NCBI GenBank assembly: GCA_016650295.1
Contig: JAENWA010000032.1
Coordinates: 1 to 64,000 of the forward strand
Reading direction: 5' to 3'
DNA length: 64,000 nt
DNA from: Desulfuromonadales bacterium
Lineage (GTDB): Bacteria; Desulfobacterota; Desulfuromonadia; Geobacterales; Pseudopelobacteraceae
Below, in pieces: positions 1 to 7,306 of this stretch. A program made the translations under genes and the position numbers. The notes beneath the pieces are model-generated. The model saw only the letters and a list, made by a program, of their open reading frames with translations, was not told where the DNA came from and made no database searches. Position 1 is the first letter of the stretch. Every line of letters begins with the position of its first letter.

Positions 1-20
1 CAATGTAGTAAATTGCATTC

Positions 21-114
21 ATGGAAGCCTCCTCGTGGTAGTTTGATTTCGGACGGCTAGGCCGGTCCGACCGCTTGCGCTTACAAGCTATTCAATACCA
101 CCGGGGGCTTCCAT
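21..114. repeat. Long imperfect inverted repeat (hairpin-forming)
   Basis: The left arm (21-40) begins ATGGAAGCC and ends GTGGTA. The right arm (96-114) is its near-complement, TACCAC...GGCTTCCAT. The loop contains a second GC-rich inverted segment around 50-70. No coding frame fits. It may be the end of a mobile element or a folded intergenic repeat; the sequence does not say which. Apart from this and the repeats listed separately, 1-312 shows nothing else. Confidence 0.5.
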
Positions 115-167
115 TTCAACTCTTACTTATGCATTCAAACACAATATGGAATACCTAAGCAGGGAAA

Positions 168-200
168 AATCGGGGGACACAATACAGATATCAGATGGTG
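168..200. repeat. Direct repeat, copy A (GGGGGACA-type module)
   Basis: This 33-base block matches 1481-1513 at 30 of 33 positions. Its core is AATCGGGGGACA followed by GATATCAGATGGTG. Both copies are preceded by CAGGGA and followed within about 70 bases by a short GGGACA...TCCC palindromic segment. An inverted GGGGACATTAAATTG-type end lies at 709-732. The family resembles termini left by small transposable elements, but no transposase gene is present. Confidence 0.55.
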
Positions 201-290
201 AATAACATGAGAATCTGGATTCCCGATCAGAAACGATTCGGGAGAACATCAGGGACATCTCCCGTATTTATTGAAAGTCAAGGGAGGAGA

Positions 291-320
291 ACCTATTTGA
301 ACCTATTTGAACCTATTTGA
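291..320. repeat. Three tandem copies of a 10-base unit
   Basis: The unit ACCTATTTGA occurs three times without interruption. The last copy contains the stop codon of the minus-strand DUF2442 gene (313-315). Slippage here would add or remove whole units downstream of the stop and leave the protein unchanged. Confidence 0.8.
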
Positions 321-579
321 AAGCGGAACGGGGCGCGGGAGTTCCGCGCAAGAGACCTTCCGTGCTCAGGTCTTCGTCAATATCAGGCCAGTGGATGCCA
401 TAGCCGCCTCCGCTGGTCTGCCAGTTTTCACGAGCTTTCTGTGATGCATTGGCAAGCCGGGGATACCATATCAGCGGAACGGATATGCTTCTGCCATCCA
501 TAAGGTCAACAGCAATTACGTCATCATCAATATGTATGTTTTTGACCCGCTCATCTGCTTTAAGCGCCAAAGTACCCAT
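313..579 (-). CDS. DUF2442 domain protein
   Basis: This 88-residue protein has the DUF2442 pattern: a short strand-rich domain with VDLMDGRSISVPLIWYPRL, then WQTSGGGYGIHWPDIDEDLSTEGLL. The function is unknown. DUF2442 proteins usually sit directly downstream of a DUF4160 protein, and the pair is often listed with toxin-antitoxin-like modules. That arrangement is present here, with a 20-base overlap, but the DUF4160 partner (560-694) is only a fragment. The C-terminus, beyond LLRG, looks short and unconserved. The gene appears intact, but its partner does not, so it may be in decay. Confidence 0.75.
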   Translation of the reverse strand: MGTLALKADERVKNIHIDDDVIAVDLMDGRSISVPLIWYPRLANASQKARENWQTSGGGYGIHWPDIDEDLSTEGLLRGTPAPRSAFK

Positions 580-694
580 TCCATGCCTCCAGTAGGGTTA
601 TACGGTGTTCGATTACCAGTAGTTGAAGAATCCGCAGTTCACGAGGGGAAAAACCGATGCTTGATGCCAGGGCAACAGGATCAATCCAGAATTT
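560..694 (-). pseudogene. DUF4160 protein, C-terminal remnant
   Basis: Reading the minus strand from 694 gives KFWIDPVALASSIGFSPREL and then RILQLLVIEHRITLLEAWNGYFGA before a TAA at 560-562. This is the C-terminal half of DUF4160, whose usual hallmarks are a KFWLDP-like strand and an EAW.xYF end. A TAG lies two codons upstream of the match, and the N-terminal half is missing. In its place is an AT-rich stretch with a GGGGACAT terminus (709-732). I infer truncation by insertion or deletion at that repeat. Confidence 0.65.
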
Positions 695-813
695 TAACTA
701 TTGCATAGGTTAATTGACAATTTAATGTCCCCTCAGCCCACTGTTCACGCTCTTGGTGGGGTTATGGATCATCCTTATGTCGAATGAAGAGTTTCATTCC
801 GATACTCGAATCG

Positions 814-1161
814 TCACACGTCAAGTTGCGCCGGTGAAATTCCCAGCGCCTCGGCAACCTTCTTCAAAGTTGCGCCGCGTGGTTTTGCATCAGGCTTTTC
901 CAGCTTGGCGACGGCGGCTTGACTGACTCCCATGCGGGTGGCAAGTTCCCCCTGGGTGATGCCGATATGTTCACGCCATGCCCGAATCATGGGAACTTCA
1001 CTCAGAACGTGAGCCTCGACAACCGCCTGGGGTATTCCAGTAGCACGGGCTTTGTCCCCTTCCAGCAGAGGCCGGACACGATTGAACTCTTCCCACGGAA
1101 CCAGCACAAAGGCCGGTATGCCGTGGTAATCTATCGTCTGGTAATCAGTATGTGTTTTCAT
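814..1161 (-). CDS. XRE-family antitoxin
   Basis: This 115-residue protein has an N-terminal segment ending around VLVPWEEFNRVRPL and a C-terminal helix-turn-helix (about residues 60-110). The HTH reads ITQGELATRMGVSQAAVAKLEKP and then LKKVAEALGIS, which is a standard Cro/C1 DNA-binding fold. It follows a RelE-like toxin with a 17-base overlap, giving the toxin-first order typical of HigBA-like pairs. Its likely role is to neutralise the toxin and repress the shared promoter, which carries two overlapping palindromes (1420-1454). The family assignment is firm; the exact subtype is not. Confidence 0.85.
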   Translation of the reverse strand: MKTHTDYQTIDYHGIPAFVLVPWEEFNRVRPLLEGDKARATGIPQAVVEAHVLSEVPMIRAWREHIGITQGELATRMGVSQAAVAKLEKPDAKPRGATLKKVAEALGISPAQLDV

Positions 1162-1402
1162 CCCGTTTTTTCACCTCTTCAATGCTGGCAATGCTGATTT
1201 CCTCAAAAACGTTGAACAGAATCCGCCAGTCGCCGACACGCAACCGGTGTGTATACTCATGATTGTTCAACCGCTTGACGTTGGGGCACACCGAAAAATC
1301 TGCAAGTCCCCGTGTAGCCGTTAGAATTCTCCCCTGAACGGTTCTGTCTCCGATTTTCTTGAGCTGCTTCAGTGCTTTTGTCTGCCAGATAACTTCCATC
1401 AT
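1145..1402 (-). CDS. RelE/ParE-superfamily toxin
   Basis: This 85-residue basic protein has the RelE/ParE pattern: VIWQTKALKQLKKI, a central helix, RLNNHEYTHRLRVGDWRILFNV, and a final strand ending in KKRDENTY. Toxins of this fold cleave ribosome-bound mRNA or poison gyrase; the subclass cannot be fixed by eye. The sequence starts with two Met codons (1402 and 1399) and has no Shine-Dalgarno. The TATATT box at 1409-1414 places transcription start at or next to the first ATG, so the mRNA may be leaderless. The antitoxin gene overlaps its 3' end. Confidence 0.85.
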   Translation of the reverse strand: MMEVIWQTKALKQLKKIGDRTVQGRILTATRGLADFSVCPNVKRLNNHEYTHRLRVGDWRILFNVFEEISIASIEEVKKRDENTY

Positions 1403-1408
1403 GGATTA

Positions 1409-1454
1409 AATATAACTCCATACAACCTTATGTCAACAATAAGTTGTATTGTTG
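1409..1454 (-). promoter_or_regulatory. Promoter and operator of the RelE/XRE pair
   Basis: On the minus strand, a -35 TTGACA (1431-1436) and a -10 TATATT (1409-1414) are separated by 16 bases. Two palindromes overlap the -35. The first is a perfect 8-base pair of arms, CAACAATA/TATTGTTG (1434-1441, 1447-1454). The second is ATACAACCTTAT with ATAAGTTGTAT (1420-1431, 1439-1449). This is the layout expected for autorepression by the antitoxin. Confidence 0.6.
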
Positions 1455-1480
1455 GATTGATCAAATCTCCAGACAGGGAT

Positions 1481-1513
1481 AATCGGGGGACATAATGCTG
1501 ATATCAGATGGTG
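1481..1513. repeat. Direct repeat, copy B (GGGGGACA-type module)
   Basis: This is the second copy of the 33-base block at 168-200, with three mismatches. The two copies lie in the same orientation and bracket the DUF2442/DUF4160 and RelE/XRE genes. That is compatible with a mobile segment or with recombination between repeats. Confidence 0.55.
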
Positions 1514-1576
1514 GAAATTAGAGGGTAATTCGGGGGGTAATTCGGGACATTCCCCATTTGGTTTTGTAAATCAGAA

Positions 1577-1606
1577 TTGACAACTGTACATTTGAAGCAT
1601 ACAGTT
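1577..1606 (+). promoter_or_regulatory. Promoter and operator of the Phd/VapC pair
   Basis: A -35 TTGACA (1577-1582) and a -10 TACAGT (1600-1605) are 17 bases apart. A perfect 7-base palindrome, AACTGTA/TACAGTT (1582-1588, 1600-1606), spans the spacer and the -10. It is a probable binding site for the Phd-type antitoxin. Confidence 0.55.
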
Positions 1607-1634
1607 GATGCAATACATCAGCTTGGAGAACCTC

Positions 1635-1874
1635 ATGATACACGTTAATGTCACTGAATTCAGAAACCATCTCCCCACCTATCTTGACAAGGTAAAAACA
1701 GGCGAAGTGGTGGCGCTTACCTCGCGCGGTACGGTTGTGGCTCGTCTTGTTCCGGAGGGAGATGAATCGCTGAAGGCCAGAGAGTGGCTTGTATCCATTC
1801 GTGGCAAAAGCTGGGTTGGAGATGTCACCGCGCCGCTGAACGAAGAGTGGGAGGCGTTGAGTGATACTCCTTGA
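1635..1874 (+). CDS. Phd/YefM-family antitoxin
   Basis: This 79-residue protein begins MIHVNVTEFRNHLPTYLDKV and continues GEVVALTSRGTVVARLVP, the Phd/YefM DNA-binding fold. The C-terminal tail (SWVGDVTAPLNEEWEAL) is the usual flexible toxin-binding part. The ATG at 1635 is chosen because GGAG lies eight bases upstream at 1624-1627. A longer reading from 1605 has no such site and overlaps the promoter. It is followed by a VapC-type toxin with a 14-base overlap, so the two are translationally coupled. Confidence 0.85.
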   Translation: MIHVNVTEFRNHLPTYLDKVKTGEVVALTSRGTVVARLVPEGDESLKAREWLVSIRGKSWVGDVTAPLNEEWEALSDTP

Positions 1875-2259
1875 TACCTGTGCGATCATTTACGCTGCAC
1901 TGACGCCCGAAAAGCTCGCAAAAAAAGCGGCAATGGAGATCGACCGCGGGGTTGATGCAAAAAAACTGGCCTGCAGCGACATATCTCTATGGGAAATTGC
2001 TATGCTGATCAGCAGAGGGCGACTGAAGCCTGACGCCGATCCACGTTTGTTTATCACCCGCGTACTGACAGCCTATAACCTCACCATACTTCCGATTACT
2101 CCGGATATTGCTCTGCTGTCTGCAGATGATCGGTTATTCAGCCATAAAGACCCATGCGACCGGATCATTGCCTCAACAGCCCTGTATCACAGAATACCCC
2201 TTATCACAAGTGACGCCAGCCTGCGCACATTGGCCGGGCTGAAAACCATCTGGTCATAA
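1861..2259 (+). CDS. vapC: VapC-family PIN-domain toxin
   Basis: This 132-residue protein starts at GTG and opens MILLDTCAIIYAAL, giving the first PIN acidic residue in LLDT. ISLWEIAML supplies the conserved Glu, and SADDRLFSHKDPCDRIIASTA the later Asp residues, followed by LITSD. All positions expected for Mg-dependent RNase activity are visible. VapC toxins cut specific tRNAs or rRNA; the target here is unknown. The partner is the Phd-type antitoxin immediately upstream. Confidence 0.88.
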   Translation: MILLDTCAIIYAALTPEKLAKKAAMEIDRGVDAKKLACSDISLWEIAMLISRGRLKPDADPRLFITRVLTAYNLTILPITPDIALLSADDRLFSHKDPCDRIIASTALYHRIPLITSDASLRTLAGLKTIWS

Positions 2260-2429
2260 AACCTCTACCTGAAACATGTCGGCATGTGCGTCCTGTACCT
2301 GCTCTTATGTTGGACGACTATTCCGGCGGTTCGTGGTATCATTGAGGGAATCCTGCTCCTGATCATGAGTGACGAGGATTTCTATCGGAAGTATGGCACA
2401 ATCTGACATTCTGGTTTGGAGGGTTGTAG

Positions 2430-3209
2430 ATGGCACTATCACAATCGGAAATCATAGAACTCAGGGGAGCAAAAGAGCTTCTCGAAAACCCGGGAATAGC
2501 CGCCAAGGTCAGCAACTTCGTCGGCACCCCCATCGAAAAAGTGCTCAAAAAACTGCCCGAATCGTTGACCGCGGCTGTCAATGACATCACACGTAAATCA
2601 ATTGAGAAGGCACTCGATATTGCACTATTGACCATGGATAGAGATGAGCGAGGGTCTTCGTCGAACTGGTGGCATAAACTTGCCGTAGTAGCAACCGGTG
2701 CCGGTGGCGGCGCATTCGGACTGCCGGCATTGGCAATAGAACTTCCGGTATCCACAACGATCATGCTTCGTTCCATTGCAGACATTGCCCGCAGCGAAGG
2801 AGAAGATTTGCGTTGTCCTGACGCCAGGCTGCAATGCGTTCAGGTTCTGGCGCTTGGCGGAAATTCAAAGAATGACGACGGGACTGAGTCAGGCTATTTT
2901 GCCGCACGGGCAGCACTCGCCAAGGCGATCTCGGAAGCGGCGGCGCATCTAACAAAGAAAGGGCTTTCGCAGCATGGTGCTCCCGCGATTGTCAGGTTGA
3001 TTTCCCAGGTAGCATCACGGTTCTCGATTGTCGTCTCGGAAAAAGCGGCTGCTCAGGCAGTGCCTCTGGTGGGGGCAATCGGTGGCGCAGCGATAAACTC
3101 GTTATTCATTGGTCATTTTCAGGACATGGGACGGGGCCATTTTATTGTCCGAAGGCTGGAGCGGCTTCATGGCCAGGAAGAGATTCGCCGGCTTTATGAG
3201 GAACTGTAG
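2430..3209 (+). CDS. EcsC-family protein
   Basis: This 259-residue protein matches the EcsC family. The central segment NWWHKLAVVATGAGGGAFGL leads into ALAIELPVSTTIMLRSIADI, a glycine-rich hydrophobic stretch. A later AVPLVGAIGGAAINSLF segment is followed by the ending FIVRRLERLHGQEEIRRLY. EcsC was named from Bacillus operons involved in secretion and competence, and its biochemical role is unknown. GGAGG at 2416-2420 supports the ATG at 2430. A small Pmp3-like membrane peptide starts 15 bases after the stop, so the two probably form an operon. Confidence 0.8.
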   Translation: MALSQSEIIELRGAKELLENPGIAAKVSNFVGTPIEKVLKKLPESLTAAVNDITRKSIEKALDIALLTMDRDERGSSSNWWHKLAVVATGAGGGAFGLPALAIELPVSTTIMLRSIADIARSEGEDLRCPDARLQCVQVLALGGNSKNDDGTESGYFAARAALAKAISEAAAHLTKKGLSQHGAPAIVRLISQVASRFSIVVSEKAAAQAVPLVGAIGGAAINSLFIGHFQDMGRGHFIVRRLERLHGQEEIRRLYEEL

Positions 3210-3224
3210 GCAGGAGGAGACTTC

Positions 3225-3383
3225 ATGGGTTTGGGAAGAGCTTTGATCTGTATTCTTTTACCACCATTGGCGGTATTGGACATGGGCTGTGGGACAATAT
3301 TGATTGTCTCACTATTGACTTTGTGTGGGTGGGTTCCCGGAGTGATTGCCGCCCTGGTTGTCTGTACGAAGGCCAGTAAATAA
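3225..3383 (+). CDS. YqaE/Pmp3-family small membrane protein
   Basis: A 52-codon frame starts at ATG 3225 behind a strong AGGAGG (3212-3217). The peptide has two hydrophobic helices. The first carries ILLPPLAVL, close to the Pmp3/YqaE hallmark ILLPPLGV. The second is ILIVSLLTLCGWVPGVIAAL, matching the family's LLTLLGWIPGxIHA pattern. Pmp3 proteins are small inner-membrane proteolipids linked to membrane potential and stress tolerance. It lies 15 bases downstream of the EcsC-family gene and is short enough to be missed by length cut-offs. Confidence 0.72.
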   Translation: MGLGRALICILLPPLAVLDMGCGTILIVSLLTLCGWVPGVIAALVVCTKASK

Positions 3384-3509
3384 TAGAGCTGTTGGGCAAG
3401 GGAAGAAGACCATCAAAGATTTCTTGATGATGTTCAGTTTTACTGGTGCTGTCAGCGTATTGTTTTTTTATTATCCTCTGGTTACTTACACAAAAACAAC
3501 CGAACCGCC

Positions 3510-6074
3510 CTACCCCCAGATCAGATACCCCGGTTCATAGACATTCCCCAGTTCCTTGTGTTTAGGCATAACCCGCAGCATGAAACCGTGCCGTCCGCAG
3601 AAACGGCACTCCATCTCCCCGCCGAACTGGTGGACACCATTGCCCAGATCCTCGCGGTGTTTAAGTTTCACAATCTCGCCACCCTGGATATTCCCTTTGG
3701 AGTCCAGCACGCCGAAATACCCCTCCACCGAGACCTCGTCAGCCGGGATGTCGGCCAGGGCGATGCGTGCCGAAACCGGGACGCTGCTGCCGACGGCAAT
3801 GTCATCGGAAACCTGCGCCTCGGCCTGTTCGATCCTGACCTGCGGCCAGGCAGCAAAGATGCGTTTCTTCCACTGCGCCAGATCCCGCGCCAGGGCCAGG
3901 TCATTATCCACAAAACGCTTCCAATGGCGGAAGGAGGGGACGTACGATAGTTCAGCGTATTCCTGAACCATGCGGTCGGTAGAAAAAACCGGACAGAGGC
4001 TCTGCATGGAGGCCTTCATGGTGGCGACCCAGGCACGTGGCACGCCGTCGTTGTTGCGCTCGTAATAATGCGGCACAACCTCCTTCTCAAGCAGATCATA
4101 CAGGGCGCGGCTCTCCACCTGGTTCTGATATTCCACATCCTCATAGACCTCGCCCTTGCCGATGGCCCAGCCGTTATTGCCCTGGTATCCCTCGCACCAC
4201 CAGCCGTCCAGCACACTCATGTTGAGGCCGCCGTTAAAGGCCACCTTCATGCCGCTGGTGCCGCTGGCCTCCATCGGCCGCAGCGGTGTGTTGAGCCAGA
4301 CATCCACCCCCTGCACCAGGTGCCGTGCCACCTCCATGTCGTAGTCCTCGATAAAGACGATCCGGTGGCGGAAGAGTTCCTGATGGGAGACCTGCACCAG
4401 CTGGCGGATCAGCTCCTTGCCTTCCTGATCCTGGGGGTGGGCCTTGCCGGCAAAGATAATCTGCACCGGCATTTCGGGATTGTTGAGGATGCGCGAGAGG
4501 CGCTCCAGATCGCGCAGCAGCAGTGTGCCGCGCTTGTAGGTGGCAAAACGCCGGGCAAAACCGATGGTCAGTACCTCGGGGTCGAGCACCTCCTCGGCCG
4601 TGGCGATCTCCTTAGTGGTGGCGCCTACCTTGATCAGCTGGGCTTTCAGGCGCTTGCGGGCAAAGTCGACCAGCTTTTCACGGCTGTTCTGGTGCGAGCG
4701 CCACAGCTCGGCATCCGGGATCTTGGAGACCCTGCGCCAGACGGCGTGTTCGGTCGGGTCATCCAGCCAGCGTGTTCCCAGGTAGCGCACCAGCAGGTTT
4801 GCCATGTGATTGGACATCCAGGTGCGGGTATGGACACCATTGGTGATGGAGTTGAGCGGCAGCTGCTCTTCCGGCAACTCCGGCCAGAGGTTCTTCCACA
4901 TGGCGCGGGAGACTTCGCCGTGCAGCTGGCTGACGCCGTTGGCATGCCCGGCCAGCTTGATGGCCAGCACCGCCATGCAGAAACTCTCCTGAGAGTTTAA
5001 GGGATTCTGCCGCCCAAGGCCGGTGAACTCGTCCTTGGAGAGCCCCAGCGATCTGTAGTAGCGGGAGAAAAACCGGTCCAGCAGTTCAGGGGCGAAATGG
5101 TCGATGCCGGCCTCCACCGGGGTGTGGGTGGTGAAGATATTTCCGGCGCTGACAATCTCGCGGGCTTCGGCAAAGCTTATGCTGCGCTTGTCCATCAGCA
5201 GCCGGATGCGTTCCAGGGCCAGGAAGGCGGCATGCCCTTCGTTCATGTGGCAGACGTTGGGGATGACACCCAGGGCGCGCAGGGCGCGGATACCGCCGAT
5301 ACCCAGCAGGATCTCCTGGATCATGCGCATTTCCTTGTCGCCGAAATAGAGCTGGGCCGTTATCAGCCGGTCCTCGGGGCTGTTGGATTCCAGATTGGTA
5401 TCCAGCAGATAAAGCGGTACCCGTCCGACCTGCACCCGCCAGATATGGACCCGGAAACGCCGGTTGCCGAAATCCAGCTCGATCTCCAGAGGAACCCCGG
5501 CTTCATCCCGTTCCAGGGTTAGCGGCAGGTTGTAGAAATCGTTCTCGGGATAGTACTCCTGCTGCCACCCCTCGTTGTTGAGATACTGTCGGAAATACCC
5601 CTGGCGGTAGAGCAGGCCGACCCCCACCAGCGGCAGGCCCAGGTCGCTGGCCGATTTGAGATGGTCTCCGGCCAGGATGCCCAGGCCGCCGGAATAGATC
5701 GGCAGGGACTCGTGCAGGCCGAACTCCATGGAAAAGTAGGCCACCTTCATCTTTGAATCACCGTTGGCGTTTTTCTGGAACCAGGTTTTTCCCTTGAGAT
5801 ATTCGGAGAGTTTTTCGTCCACCATCTTGAGGTGGGCCATGAAACCCTCATCGGATTTGAGCGACTCCAGGGTGGTCTGCTGAAGAATCCCCAGCATCTC
5901 GACCGGGTTATGGCGGGTGGATTGCCACAGGTCGGCATCCAGGCGCCGGAAAAGGTTGATGGCATCCGGTTCCCAGCACCACCACAGATTGTAGGCGATA
6001 CGCTGCAGCGCGGCCAGTTCCTCGGTCAGCGAGGGAACCACGGTGAATTTATGGATCATTTTTGTGAAGTCCAT
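3510..6074 (-). CDS. glgP: Alpha-glucan (glycogen) phosphorylase
   Basis: This 854-residue GT35 phosphorylase releases glucose-1-phosphate from storage glucan. It has the N-terminal DUF3417 domain typical of the shorter bacterial form (YNLWWCWEPDAINLFRRLD). YSGGLGILAGDHLKSASDLG marks the substrate region. The pyridoxal-phosphate lysine lies in EASGTSGMKVAFNGG at about residue 610. The C-terminal stretch beyond about 740 is a beta-rich extension. It is the last gene after gspC-gspD-gspE-gspF on the same strand, about 20 bases beyond gspF, and may be read through from that operon, though no functional link is obvious. Confidence 0.93.
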   Translation of the reverse strand: MDFTKMIHKFTVVPSLTEELAALQRIAYNLWWCWEPDAINLFRRLDADLWQSTRHNPVEMLGILQQTTLESLKSDEGFMAHLKMVDEKLSEYLKGKTWFQKNANGDSKMKVAYFSMEFGLHESLPIYSGGLGILAGDHLKSASDLGLPLVGVGLLYRQGYFRQYLNNEGWQQEYYPENDFYNLPLTLERDEAGVPLEIELDFGNRRFRVHIWRVQVGRVPLYLLDTNLESNSPEDRLITAQLYFGDKEMRMIQEILLGIGGIRALRALGVIPNVCHMNEGHAAFLALERIRLLMDKRSISFAEAREIVSAGNIFTTHTPVEAGIDHFAPELLDRFFSRYYRSLGLSKDEFTGLGRQNPLNSQESFCMAVLAIKLAGHANGVSQLHGEVSRAMWKNLWPELPEEQLPLNSITNGVHTRTWMSNHMANLLVRYLGTRWLDDPTEHAVWRRVSKIPDAELWRSHQNSREKLVDFARKRLKAQLIKVGATTKEIATAEEVLDPEVLTIGFARRFATYKRGTLLLRDLERLSRILNNPEMPVQIIFAGKAHPQDQEGKELIRQLVQVSHQELFRHRIVFIEDYDMEVARHLVQGVDVWLNTPLRPMEASGTSGMKVAFNGGLNMSVLDGWWCEGYQGNNGWAIGKGEVYEDVEYQNQVESRALYDLLEKEVVPHYYERNNDGVPRAWVATMKASMQSLCPVFSTDRMVQEYAELSYVPSFRHWKRFVDNDLALARDLAQWKKRIFAAWPQVRIEQAEAQVSDDIAVGSSVPVSARIALADIPADEVSVEGYFGVLDSKGNIQGGEIVKLKHREDLGNGVHQFGGEMECRFCGRHGFMLRVMPKHKELGNVYEPGYLIWG

Positions 6075-6094
6075 GACGTTTTCCAGTCTCTGAT

Positions 6095-7306
6095 TTATTT
6101 GATCAACTGGTTCATCTCGAAAATCGGCAGCAGCACCGCCATGACCACGATACCGACTGCCAGTCCCATCCCCAGGACCAGGAGCGGTTCCATCAACCCC
6201 ATCAGGCGGGTCAGGCGGGTATTGAATTCCCGCTCATAGGCGATCCCGGCCTTGAGCAGCATATCCTCCAGGGTACCCCCTTTTTCGCCGACCCCGGTCA
6301 GATGCACCAGCATCGGCGGAAAGAGCCGGCTCTTGCGCAGACTGCCCGACAGGCTGCCCCCCTGGGCGAGCTCTTCCATCACCCCCCGCAGGAATGAGCG
6401 GTAGACCCGGTTGACCAGCACCTCGGAGGTGATTTCCAGGGCGCGAATGATCGGCACCCCGCTGGCCAGCAGCAGACCGAGCACCCGTGCAAAGCGCGAC
6501 AGGATCAGCTGCTGCAGCATGCCGCCGGCCAGCGGCAACCTCAACAGCAAGTCATCGCGCTTCAGGCGCAGGTCGTCCCGCAGCATGGCCTTGCGGTAAA
6601 GCGGTACCGAGGCGATCAGCAGGGCGGCCAGCACCCACCACCAGCCCCGCAGGAAATGTGAAAACTTGATCAGGAGGATGGTGATCAGCGGCAGGGCCGC
6701 CTTGCTGTCCTCGAAAATCACGACGATCTTGGGGATGACCATCGTCAGCAGAAAGAGCATCACGCCGCCCCCCACCAGGACCATCAGTACCGGATAGGCC
6801 AAGGCCGAGGTTACCCGGCTGCGGACCTGTTCCTGCTCCTCCAGAAAGTCGGCCAGCCGGTCCAGTACCGTATCCAGTGCGCCGCCGGCCTCGCCGGCCG
6901 CCACCATGCTGATGTAGCTTTCGCCGAAGACCTTTGGTTCGGCCGCAAAGGCCCGCGACAGGGAAGCCCCCTCGGCGATCCGGTCCCGTACCCGTGCCAG
7001 CACCTGTTTCAGCTTGCCGCTCTCCTCCTGCTCGAACAGCGAACCCATGGCCTCGTACAGCGGGATCGATGAAGCCACCAGAGTTGCCAGGCGGCGGGTG
7101 AAGAGCGCCAGATCGGTCGTCGAAATGCCGGACCGGAACGAAAAGGAAGATGCAGCCTGATCGGCCGCACCTTCCTCATGAACCTCCCGCGGCAGCAGTC
7201 CCTTGCCTTTCAGCTGGGTCAGGGCCTGTCGTTCGGAGTCGGCCTCAAGCACCCCGGATACCGAGGCCCCGGCGGTGCTGTATGCTTTATAACGGAACGT
7301 CGGCAT
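6095..7306 (-). CDS. gspF: Type II secretion inner-membrane protein GspF
   Basis: This 403-residue polytopic protein has two GspF repeats. It shows DLALFTRRLATLVASSIPL near the N-terminus, and later RFARVLGLLLASGVPIIRAL with GEKGGTLEDMLLKAG. Three strong membrane segments follow the family pattern. It is the platform that couples the GspE ATPase to the pseudopilus. The start MPTFRYKAYS at 7306 is chosen over an upstream reading; it overlaps the end of gspE by 20 bases. Pilus PilC is the main alternative, but the gspC/gspD/gspE context favours GspF. Confidence 0.9.
   Translation of the reverse strand: MPTFRYKAYSTAGASVSGVLEADSERQALTQLKGKGLLPREVHEEGAADQAASSFSFRSGISTTDLALFTRRLATLVASSIPLYEAMGSLFEQEESGKLKQVLARVRDRIAEGASLSRAFAAEPKVFGESYISMVAAGEAGGALDTVLDRLADFLEEQEQVRSRVTSALAYPVLMVLVGGGVMLFLLTMVIPKIVVIFEDSKAALPLITILLIKFSHFLRGWWWVLAALLIASVPLYRKAMLRDDLRLKRDDLLLRLPLAGGMLQQLILSRFARVLGLLLASGVPIIRALEITSEVLVNRVYRSFLRGVMEELAQGGSLSGSLRKSRLFPPMLVHLTGVGEKGGTLEDMLLKAGIAYEREFNTRLTRLMGLMEPLLVLGMGLAVGIVVMAVLLPIFEMNQLIK

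Noticed and set aside
3346-3540. Short plus-strand frame after the Pmp3-like gene
   Set aside because: It overlaps the Pmp3-like gene in another frame and runs into the antisense of glgP. It has no ribosome site. Its hydrophobic middle part is not enough to call a gene.
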